Shown here one piece after another: positions 12,301 to 24,300 of a stretch of 64,000 nt of DNA (its first letter is position 1; every line of letters starts with the position of its first letter). A program made the position numbers and the translations under genes. Source of the DNA: Monarcha castaneiventris obscurior (lineage: Eukaryota > Chordata > Aves > Passeriformes > Monarchidae); assembly GCA_026261815.1 (NCBI GenBank), contig JAMPIT010000884.1, positions 16,080,210 through 16,144,209 on the forward strand, written 5' to 3'. The notes beneath the pieces are model-generated. The model saw nothing but the letters and a program-made list of their open reading frames with translations. It did no database searches and was not told where the DNA came from.

Positions 12301-15300
12301 ACACTGGAAACTTTTTAGTAAAGTCATTTAGTAAAGTATTGTCAGAAGTTTCATGCATATTTAATCTTTAGCCTTGATTTGTGCAAAAAGCACCCATTTC
12401 CAGTATGCCCCATAAGGCAGTCTTTTAAATTTAGTGTTTGTAGCCAAGTGGGTACAGGTGAATTCAAATTCAGTGCTTTGAGTTTGTTGTTTGCAGATGG
12501 GCCTTTGGTTTATGTCAAGGCCTTCTCAGAGGTGTTTCAGCTGAGGTCTTTTTGGTAGGTAAATGTATCAAATAAGGTTGAAAAGATAAGTAAAGCTTAA
12601 CAGAACATCTGACAACTTGCCAAAGGAAATTAAAATCTGAGCTTTTAAGTGAGGCTGAGAGATTTGTTACCTATAGTGTAATGGAGTAGAAAGGAAAAGG
12701 TGATCTGGTTGTGTCTTGTTAAATTTTGATGTCACTGATTGTTAGGAGGACCTCCCACGAAGCTACAGAGAAGAAAGGCCCACACTGGTGAGTGCCCTGA
12801 CAGAGAGGAGAATTGATGCTTCCATTGGGAATCAGAACAAAGTCAAGTCCATGGCAACCCAGCTACTGGCCAAGTTTGAAGAGAATGCACCAGTGCCGTC
12901 CTCAAACTTACGAAGACAGGTAGGAGATGGATAATAAACACCTTCGTTTTGGAATTGTAGAGGAAAACTACAAATAAAAGCATGCATTCCTCAAGACTGG
13001 GTGCTAGTGTTGCTTTTCTACTTCAAAGGCTCTCCTAGAGAAGAGTGAAGTTTACCCAAAGCTTAAAATTTACAAGTACAGGGTGGAGAAGAACTTCCTA
13101 AAGAAAGTCTATTTCTCTGTTATTGCCCTTATTATGTAATCTTTCACAAACATATTACCAGCAATTTAGTTTCTTTTATAACTACTATTGCTCTTTAAAA
13201 GCTTTCCAGGAATGTTCTGCTTCTACTGTTTAAGAACAATAATTTAATTTCTGATTTGAACGTTTTCATATCAGGTTACATCTGTTTGTTCTTGTGAACT
13301 GTGATTAAGCTTTGTACGTGTATGTATGTGCAGCAGATAAATGCCTGGGAGTTTCTTGGCAGTCAGGATGTTTGTGTCATTCCAAGTGAGGCTCCTTTGT
13401 TATCCAGGATGGTATCTGAACTGTTACAACTGCAGGGCAGTTGTCTTTGAAGTCAGATTGAGTCACTTGGAGCTACTGCTGGCAGCACAGTGTCAGCAGG
13501 ATGAGGCTCAGTGTGGTTTAAGTGCCCGAGTCCTTGCTCTGCTGCATAAATCCATCTCCACAGCTTGTGCCAAGCTCTGTGATGCCATGGCCACGTCGTG
13601 AGTGGGACCTGACCTGGCTGCTTGAAAGCCAAGTCAAGTTTGTCTATGCTACACTACACATCAGTATCAGTAGTGTAACATGATCACAGTGGTGATGTCT
13701 ATGCCACCTTTTACCAATCAAATGTTTCTTCAGCTGCTGCACATTGGCTGGAATATGCAGCCAATGATTTGAAGAAACAGTGAAATTAAAGGAAAGGTCC
13801 AAAAATATGTGAAGTTTCCCATTTTTTGATGTTTTTTTCCTTTTTATATTTTACTTGCTAAATGAATTCCCCCCTACCCTATTTTTTTTTTCTTAAATGT
13901 TTGTCTGTCTTATTCTGTATTCCATTCCTATGGCTTTCTTTGAGTTTCCTTCACTATTTTATCTTTCCTCCTTGGTCCCACTTGCCCTACAACCTGCATG
14001 CAGCAACCTGTCCTGCCTTACCAAGAGCGTGTTCACAGCCAGCCATCCAGCAGACGAGAGCAGGGCCGGCTTGCCCCCATACCCCAGTGGAAACAGGTAA
14101 AGAAACTCATTCTGACTACAATGCATTGCCTGCACCCAACACCAGCTATCACTGTTGTGGTTTTAAGCCAGCCCTTTCCCAGCACCTTGTCTGAATCCAT
14201 TATTTTAAATAACTTCCAGTGAATAAAGTCAGTGTGTCCCTTTGGTAATGATGCATGGTTTAATGTTTCAAAAATATTTGGTCAAATTTGCCCTCCCCTC
14301 TTATGCTAGTTTCAGCTTACCAAGACTTTCATGGGTTTTGCAGCAGGAATTTTTGCTATAGAATTTCTAGATTCTTCTGTTAGAAATAAAGGAAACATGT
14401 AAACAATTATGGAAACTCATGAGGTAAAAGATGTCATACTGTCTATGATATTAAAGCTGTTCCTTGGTAGAAATAGTTAAAGTGGTTGTCAGTTTTGCTG
14501 TTCCTCTGTGAAATCTTAGATGTTCTGTAGTTGCAGGAGACTTTACTGTGGTTTCCCTTTCTTTAATGACACTTTCTTTAATGCAGCTTTCCTTGCCAAC
14601 TTCTCACACTTGTTGCATTGCAGATTCCTGTGTTACTGTGAATTCAGTAAATTTTAGGTTTTCTTCCACAGAGGGGTTCAGAATAGGGACCAACAGCAGA
14701 AAAATCAGCAGGTATCAAATTTTATTTTCTCTCCTGTGTTTTGGCCCATTATCACTGCTGCTGATTTTCTTTCAGCCATGCACTTTCCAAGGCTAAGGCT
14801 TCTGACAGATGATCTTTTCAGGCATTTAGGGTTACTTATCTCCCTGGCTTCCTCCACTTCCACTGTTTCCCTATGCAAGTGGCCTCCTCCTGTTTCTGAG
14901 AGTGCTCAGAGGTATTTTGCTGACAGCCATAATTTGGAGAAACATCTACTTCTTTCTGGCTGTAGTTTAATCAGAGCATACTTTGGAGTCAAGAGGAAGA
15001 AGATGACACTGGTTTGGAAATTCACTGTTCTTGGTGAATATGGATTCATGGTGATCTTGATGTCTGAGGCATTCAGCACAATTAATGCTGCATGTCATGG
15101 CTGGTGCCCTGATCTAGAAGATTTCTCTTCAAGGAAGAAGACCTAAGCCCAGGGGAGTTGTTGTCAGTAGGATTGTCAGGGTGCTTTTGTTCCATGACTC
15201 AGTGTTTGTTCTTCTACTTTTTGTCTCATCAAAATCTTCTTTATAGGCTAATGAGCACTTTGAGATGAATTCACATCATTTGTGATTAAGGCAAATTTTA

Positions 15301-18300
15301 TTTCTCAAGAATACTTAGCAAGGGGGGAAAAGAAACCTGATGCAAAAAAGCTGTACAGTATTGAGTTGATGAGCACGCTTATATTACCTCCTAGAAAAAG
15401 GAAAACTGGATTGCACTGGCTGTCTCTCTCTGTTCAAACAAATGAAGTTTTATGTTTTAGCACTTGGAAAATACCACATTCCTGCACCCTTGAGATTTAT
15501 ATTTGTACCTGTTACAGAAACTTGATGAAGGCGTTATAATTAAGCAGTTCTAGTGAAACACAAAAGTTCTTGTCATCCTTTTGTCATTGACAGAAAAAAA
15601 GGATAAATTTTTATTTCCTGCTTTTATTAAGAGGATTGTTCTCCTCACCAGAGAGGAGTTTGTTGTTTTTGTTTGTTCTTGTTTATATTTGCACTGCACA
15701 ACTTAAAAGAAATTTTAAAAAAGGAAGAGAAAATCCTTCTGCTCTCCCTCGACTTCGATAGCATCTCTGTATAGGAAGCAATTTAGGGCATATCTTTGAA
15801 AAATCTTTCTGTAACAGTTTTACTTTCAGAGGATTTAAATTTTTTTTTTCAACACTGGCAGTGATTGCCTTGTGTGGATGATTTCCCTCTCAAGATTTCA
15901 TGTGGAGATGATCTTTCCTTGATTGGCTTTATTGCGTCAACAGAAGATGATTGATTCCTGGGTCCAGATTTCTTGCAGTATTTGCAGTGGTTTTGTAGTG
16001 AAGCAGTGTAAAACTGGGTCTCACAGATGCAAAATCTGCAGGGTGCTGTAGGCTCAAAACTCCAGTTGACAGGGTCCCTGTTGCAAAGGTTCCTTGCAGT
16101 TTGGCTGGGGAAGGGAAGAACATGGGTTGCCTTCATTCAAAAGCCGTGGACGTGCACAGAGCCATTTATTCTTGGCTGAACAGAGATCAGCTGAGACCAC
16201 TGGGCCAACCAGCTAGCTTTGCCAAGCCTGGACAGAAACCCCTCCTGCAGGAAGTTGTTGCTGAAGCAGTACCTTGGCTGGCTGCTGAGATTTCTGGCTC
16301 TGGCAGAACCCGGAAGCTGTGAGACTGCACCTTTTGATGGTACTGGACTGGCCTTCTGTGGTGACATTGGGCACTCTGGCTTTTTAGCTCATCCCTGGGT
16401 GCCAGACTGCCTCCAGGGAGCTGCTGCTGAGTACCAGTACCTGTCACTGCACCTCCTGTAAAAGATTAGTATTGCTTCTGACAAGTCTTTTGGGCAGGAT
16501 GTGTTTGCTAGAAAGAGCTGTTCATGAAGCTTTTGGAAAGGTTTCTCTTTTGGCACGGGTGTTGAAGTTCATGAGCAGAAACTTCTGCTACAGGCTGAAT
16601 ATATCACATAGCAAATACTTTCTAGTAGAGAGTGCTTTGAAGAGGAGCAGTGCAGCTCCTGAGGGGACAAAGGGGTGATGTGTTACTGAGGGAAACCACA
16701 GGTTGCCTAATGCTCTTACTAGCTGGCAAAATGAAGCTGAGATCCTCTCTTTGGGAGAAGGGCAGTTATTGACAGGTTTGGTTCTTATTGTCTTCTGGAA
16801 ACTGCATAGAAGAGGGAAGTAGACTGAAAAAGCATAAGAGTGTTTGCAAGGAAGAGAGTTACAAAGGAAATGGTCTGGGTTGGATCCACGGTGTTGATGG
16901 GAAATTTGTATATTGCTTGCTAGTGTCTGTCAGATGGAATTCCTTAGCTTATCAGTTTAAATTTGGAATCTCACTATTGACCTTAATTAAGAGGTATGAA
17001 GTGAGCAGTGAGCTTGTAAGGCAGGATACCTCTGTGTGTTGTATAGGTGGGGTAGGGGTGGCTTTCTAAGACAGAATTCCTAGAAAGAGTGAAATCCTGG
17101 CAGAATCTATTCTGAAGCAGTTTTTACTTTCATCACAAGACCTTTAATGCTGTCTTTCTTGCTCTTTGGAAGGTATTGCCTTTTCAAGGGGGTTAAAAGC
17201 CTCTCTGCATCCCTTGTGAATTGGATTATAAAGTTTGATCTATTGAGTTACGCTTTGAGGATGTCGACCTGTGTTGCCAAAATTGGTTTTTTGTTCTTAC
17301 GTGCACCACAGCAGCATCTACTAATGCACGAAGGTACTGTGAAGTGAATGTGCACAGTGGAAATGTCTGTAATTTTTTTATATGATGGTATTATCACCTA
17401 AAGAGGCTGGATTGTGTTTCATGCTGTGGTGGTTAGTCTCCTCAGAAGAATGCCTGCTTGTGTAAGAACATCTTCCATCGTGTGCTCTGTTGCTTTCTGA
17501 GCCACGTTGGCTGCTTTTGGGAAAGAGCATCTCATCTGGGATCATGAAGCCATTGAAAGCCATATGATCTTTCCAGAAGAGGATCTGACTGGGCATGGTG
17601 TGAGAGACAAGCCTTTTAAACTGAATTTTGCCCTGGATTTCCAGACTCTCAGCTTACAGCTTTCAGTAGTCTTCTGCTATAGTTCCAGAGGTCTCCTGTC
17701 GGCAGCAACTTCTGCATTTGTAATACATAAGCTTAAATCACATTTGATTTGTACAGAGGTAGTTGTAAGATGGAGATCCCATGTCTTTTGGTGCACATCT
17801 TTTCTTCCTCTGGAGATCTGCTGCTTGTTCTTTTGAGATCATTCCCTAAAGTGTGATAAAGAGCAGTAGTACAAACTTTGCAGTAATTTTGTTGAAACTG
17901 TGATTTTTGAAGATAAGAAATGACCACAGACAGCAAGAGGTGAAACCTCAACAGGAGAGAACTTACAGCACCAATGATTTCTGTAAATTCTGCTTTTTTG
18001 CCTTAAATTTTTTTATTTAAATCTGTTGATTACTTTCTGCTTTCCTGCAGTCATCATTTTCTTTGCAAACTCAGAAATACATTCTACTGCAGGACTGACT
18101 GAACACATACTTCATGCATTCATGCAATATTATATTCTGAGATCTGCCTTGCAAAGATAAGCAAGTTTGTGAAAATTTTGACATTTGAAATGCAAACTTG
18201 GCCTGGACAGATGAAGATCCACGAGCAGCTCTATGGTTGAGAATGCTGCCATACTTTCAGTTAGAAATTAGTGACTTCATAGCTAAGCCTTTGAAACAGC

Positions 18301-21300
18301 ATATAAATGTTCCTCCTCCACTGCAGTGCAAAGTCACATGCTTTAGTTTAAGCTGCTTGTAGCATCTGTTTGAGATAGAGGAGTGTATTATTTATTTGTT
18401 TTGTTGAAAAGGAAGAGAGCACCCAAACAGATGTTAGTGCCAGCTCATCTGGAAGGGCAGTAATAAACATCTGTAATATCTCTATACCGTGTGCAGTTTT
18501 TTGGGGACTTATCTAACAGTGGCTTTGGGTACACAGCATTTTGTTTTTTCCCAGTGCAACCATTTCCAGATAGGCTCTGGTGAGAACTCAAAAAGAAAAA
18601 TCAGGCAGAAGACACATTAATAAACAAGAAATGGTGGAGAAAAGGCTGTGCGTGGTAAGGAGCTACAGCACTAGAAGGATGTGTTTTCTGGTGTGTTAAA
18701 TTGAGGGCATGTAGGTGCACTGTGTAATATGCAGACTATTAGATACAGCTACTTTTTATCTATAAACCAGCTGGATTTCTCTTCTAGTAGAATATAGTAC
18801 ATTTTGGGTTGCCTGAGATGGTGTAATGTCTGTAAGTTACAGAGGAAGGATCTGAAGCTGGGAACAGAACACTGTGAATTGTATTACTAATGAGCTGCAA
18901 GCAAGAGTAATTAGGTCAACAGGATGGATATTTTTAAGCATTGCAAGGCACAGCAATAAGTAATTTTTCATGAAGCAAAGAGAGCAGTCCAGTTGTGCTA
19001 TGGAAAGTTCCAAATTTTGCCTTTAACTGATTGTAAGACCTTGACTCAGAATCTGTTGGTGTAATTGCTGATTGATGCAAGTCTGTGTTTGCTGCCTGCC
19101 AAATGTGATCGTGTGGCTCTGGATAAAACCTTGGGTCTCTCAGCTTCAGATACACCGTGGCTTTAGTTCATTTGAGAAAGGTGTGAGCTTAGGATCATGG
19201 TCTCAGTTCATGCATTCTGGCCTTTCTCACCAAACCACTGGTAATGTTACCTCTTTTCTACCATTATTATGATTTTTTTTTTCTTTTTCTGTTTTAAAAA
19301 AAGATGAGGCATAAGGAACGTTCTCGGACCTGCCCCAAAAAAGTGATCATGCTTTCTTCTTCCACTCCATCTTCCTCTCCACCGTATCCCAGGCAGCAGG
19401 TGATTCCCTCTGCATGCTCTGTCCCTTTCTCTTCATTGCTGCTTGTACAAGTGCCTAGATCAGTTACCAAATAGCTTATTTACAACTACATTTCCAGTTT
19501 TCTTTCACATGCTGATAGGGCTTTCTCAACCTTTTAGGTTAGGAAGATAGGGCAGCACTAGCTCACTGGAAGCATGAAGAGTCTCCACTGGAGACTCTGA
19601 GATTTTGCTGTAGGCAAATTTTTAATTACAGTAGCCTTTCTCAGTTTTGAGATGCAGCAAAGTAGAAATAAAATGCTTGGAGTAATGCAGGGAAAGAAAA
19701 TTAAACTTTGTTCCATCTCCACTCTCCGTTTAAATAGGTGTGACTGAAAATTTGCCCTTGTATCCAATATAACTTTTTTAGGGTTGCTTCTATGAAGTGG
19801 TTTTTGAGTGTTGTAGTGGCCTGCACATGTCCACTGTGGTCCTTCTGTTTCACCCACACCAGGCTCTTGTCTCACAGGCATTTTGTGTTCAGTCTGTCTG
19901 ACTTTGACCCTGGAGCAGTGAGAGCTGTTCTGAGCACAGTTTGTAAATGTGCATCCAGATGTTTGTGCACGTATATTTGTTGTCCCAGTTAAATATTGCC
20001 TGAAACCCTTTAATATTTGTCTTCTTGTATATTGTCATTGTGTTTCTTTGAGTTGAATCCTTTTAAATTATTTGTTTCATTTCCCTACTTTCAAATGTAC
20101 TTCTTGATCAATCCTGAACTAGAGGTCCTGAAAAGGCAGTTGCAGTTCCATAGAGAGAGAGGATTGTACAAATTAATTTCCCCAGAGATGGAGCACGTTT
20201 CTTTGCTGAGCTCTTGGATACCTATAAACTCTGTAAAGGAATATTACCTTATAAGCAGAGTATTATACCTTATATTTCTTATAAGCAGAGTAGACAAGTT
20301 TTATTCTTTGGCAGCAAGTTTGACTTGCCTTATTGCTGTGATTTCTAGAATTGTAATTACATGTTGCAGTTTACCTGGGGTAATTATTGTCAGCCTCCAG
20401 GACACACATTCTTTGCTGCCTCTGTGGTGTCTGCAAGATAGATCCGGTCTGCTTACTGATCCCATTTGAAAGTGTCCTAACACCAAAGGGGCTTGGTTTT
20501 CTGCCACACTGTGGTCAGCATACTTTGCAGGAAGGATACAGGAGTGGACATCTAGGTAGAATGGGTGAGGAAAGCCCTTTCCGTTAGCAAAACCTGCATT
20601 TAAATTGCAGTGTAATGTTACCAGATGATGTGACAGCTAGCTGCCTTCCTCGTGTCAAAATCCTTTGAAAATTTAGTTGGATACATTATATGAGAGAAGA
20701 AAGTTTTCCCCCTGAGCTTACAGGTAGAGGGATGTTAAATGTTAAGGCAGTTAAACGCTGAGTTTTATTTTCTAATCCATAGTGTGGGATTCATTTTCCA
20801 TGTAGAGGAATTTGTTTTCACTCGCTAAGGACCTGGTAGCTCTATATTTTGCTTCTGTCACCTCTCCAAGTGTTTGTTTGTCCTGTGTCTTTTTGGTTGC
20901 CTAGTTCAGTCATGAAAGCCAGCTACTGCCAAGTGTATTTTGACCATTTTCTCTGTTGTGTCCTGTAGAAGTTTTCCTTCTTTTAACTCAGGAATTTTTA
21001 CCCTCTGTGCTACAGAACTGATGTTACACTCAGTTGAGTACTCTGCTTTTGGAGGCACTCTTTTTCCTCTAGGAATGACTTTTGTTTCCCTGAACTTGTC
21101 TTGGCTGAGGCCCCATAGCAAGTCAGATGGATCTGTGTCCTTGTTACACTGATGTCTTTTAAAACTTATAATTCTGCTCTTCTAATGCATTTATTCTGCC
21201 ACTTCTTTTAAATTTTCCATCTTCTTCCTTTGAACTAACATCACCATATGAGTTATACTGAGTGTCTTACTATCTTTATTGCACTAATTTGATTACATTG

Positions 21301-24300
21301 TGGTACTATATTGTTGTTTATTGACCTAATATGAATATATACTTCTTTAAAAATTCCCTACAGGAGCCAACTTCTTATTGCCGGTTTTAGAATATTCTTA
21401 ATAAACTGTTCTGCTCTTGTTATGGCTTCTTTTCTGCCTGCATCATAAGAAAAATCAGATAAAGTGTGTTCTGATTAGGAAGTTGGTCTGTGATTGTTTT
21501 TAAGCTCATCATTTGTTGCCTGCAGAGATTCAGGGAACCTGGTGCCGGCTATCCCGGGGAGCAGAGTCCCAGACAGGAAAGGGTAAAGAGCATGAACAAA
21601 TGGCATGGGTGCTGATGACACAAAGCTGTGGTGGGTGTGTGCAGCCCAGAGGGCAAATACAGGGGGTGGTGATCACACTTCTCCTAATGCTGCTGTTAAC
21701 ACGCTGGGACTGCTGGGAGTCAGTCAGGAGTGATTCTTCCTGTGTGATAGCCACATCAATGCATAACAAGCCTTCAGCAGCAGTGTGCTATATGCTTTTA
21801 TTTTGCCCTAGGTCTAGCACTTGAGCTCTTCTCGTTCTTCTTTTTCTCTTACACCTCTTTAGTGAAGTTTGCTGTGGCTGTAGCAGAACAAGAAGAGTTA
21901 TGTTTTGTGCTAATTCATGCGAACATGGTTGCATTGTGTTCACTGCTTGCTTTCTGGATGGTTAAGCAACTGGCATTCCATCTTGCCTCCTACAGGCCAA
22001 AGTAAAAGGAAAAATGATGAGGCATTATTTAGCATAGAGACTTTGAAGCCTTCTTAACAATGAAATATTCAACAGTCCATCTGAATGGCTCAGTATTATA
22101 CAGAAGCATGGGAAAAGAAAAAATAGGCACTCAAAAGGACTGGTTGATTTGAATTCATATTGACAAATTAATTGACATTCCAGTACAGCCTTTGAATGAA
22201 TTAAGTCATAAATGGGAGCCAGCAATAAAACTGTTGCAACTTCCAGAATGTGTTCTAACAAAAGCCTCTTGTGGGCCGAATGTTTTCTGACAGGCAGTAG
22301 AAAATGAATACGTGTGTCTGCAATGACACAGAAGCCCACAGCTTTATAATAGGCCCCAGTTTTAGTGAAAATGATCCAGTAGGAAGGAGTAGGTGGAACG
22401 GAAAGCAGCTTGAAAGTAGAGAGTATTATTAATGCATCTGAATGGGAAAAGTGTTTCTTGTAAACTGGGTGTGAACCCAATTTTCTGTTCTGCACTGGAG
22501 GACAATTAGCAATACAGAGCAGCACCCTGGCATTCTTGACAGATCCAGCCTCAAATTTCTCAATGCACATGTTTGTAGTTCCTGGTCCATTTACTTTTGT
22601 ACTCCACAAACAAATTAGCTGAAGGCTGTGTGATACTGCAGTGATATTCCTGCCTTATACAGCAGGCCACCTGCCAGGTCTTTTTTCATGTCACCAAATG
22701 CACCACACAACAGTTTAGGAGCATCGATATGAAAGACCAGAATAGCAGAGGTGTCAAATATTGTGCCTGGGGTGTATTGGCATGGTAGTGCAATAAGAGC
22801 AAGTAGGACAGTGAAGTTGCATAAGTAAAACTGGCAGCTTCCGTGAGTGTTTGATTTTGCTGTTCTTTGCTTTATTTAGACAGGCTCATTAAACATGCTC
22901 TCTTTGGCATGTGGGGTGTTTACTTCATGTGTACCACCATATTTAAGAAATTAATTCATTCTTTATGAGAACTGAAGTACATTACCCTAAAATGTGTTTC
23001 CATACACAAAATCTGAGAAACAAAGAAGTACAGGTTTAGATATTTAAAGGAAATCCTTGAGAACAGAGAACCATGAAGAAATAAACTGACAAATAAGGCT
23101 CTTTGGGCATGATAAAGCCACATTTTAAAATTATTTTTGATGGTAATGCCAGAGAGAGAGGCTATGTGCTTGTTTGATTTTGGCTGCAGCAGTCCTTGGG
23201 AGAGTTGTGAATAACAATTAATTCAACTGCTTTTTCTTGCCCTCCAGGGTCAAAATGTAACACTTTATTAGAACAGTAGATATTGGGGGGAAAAAATCCC
23301 CCAGTCTTCACAAGAGAGCTCTGTTACTGTTGTGCATGTGGATGTCCTACCTTGTGGCTGGCATTTTGGTGTCTCTTCCTTTTTGTGCTGGTTTGTTTAC
23401 TTCCTGCCTCCTTCCTCGTCTCGCAGAGATCTCCTCGTTTGTTTTCTCATGACCAAGTGCCCATGAATGTTGAGCAAAGGGCATGTCAGCTGGCTGCCCT
23501 CCTGGAGTCCAGACGTGCACTGAGGCATCAGGTGACTACAGCCCTGCTTATCTGGTGTCCTGCAGCAGTGGGATTCTGGGTACAGGTGAAATCTGGGGTC
23601 AGAGAGAGAAAAAAATCACCAAAATATGATGACCACTGCTCTACAGTCATGTGGTTAAAACAGCTGTCAAGGCTATTTTGTGTAGTGTCTTTATTTGACT
23701 TGCCAGTTCTTAGCTGTCTCCTTGTTTGGTGAGTGACCCTTTCTGTTCCTCAAAACAAAATATAAACAATGAAGTAAAAAGCAGCCTCTTTACTTCTCAG
23801 AGTAAATGCTGAAAACCAGCTGGGCTCTAGATCAAGTCATCTCACAGTGGTCATTTAGCAGTCAGTTGCTCACAAATTTTACTTGCCTCTGGAAGCAAGA
23901 ATATTCACATTTTCCAAGCATAATTCCTGGCTCTGTAGTACTACTCTTGTGTCCATACTTCCTGTGGAGTTGTTTCCAATGGCAGAGCTAGCAGTTTGTG
24001 CAGATTGTCTTTGATTCTGGTGTACACTTTGTTTTGTTTTGGTTTTGTGCTTAATTTTCTCTCCAGTCTGTTGTCCTTGGGATATGGGAGCACGCCAGTT
24101 TGAACTGTGGTTTCTTTGGTTGCTCGCCCCTATCTCTGTTTTCAGTTACCTTCAGCAGTGCTTGGCAAACTGCAGAGTGCTTTTTGGAAAGCACCATCTA
24201 CAGAAGTGATCCTTTTCATAACTTACTGTTTTGAGTTAACCATCCCAAATCAAGCTGTCTTCTTGAGCTGGAGCATAAACAGTCCCAGAACTTTTGCTGG

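Larger units (their letters stand above)
7169..12745 (+). other. Introns between the monooxygenase, CH and basic-linker exons
   Basis: Introns 7169-7665, 7760-8898, 9047-10296, 10494-11387, 11501-11969 and 12033-12745. All are AT-rich with ordinary GT-AG ends. No transposon, RNA gene or extra exon was recognised. Confidence 0.7.

Noticed and set aside
14670..14712. Possible small exon after ttccacag, ending before gtatca
   Set aside because: The phase-0 frame has TAG after four codons, so it cannot join its neighbours.
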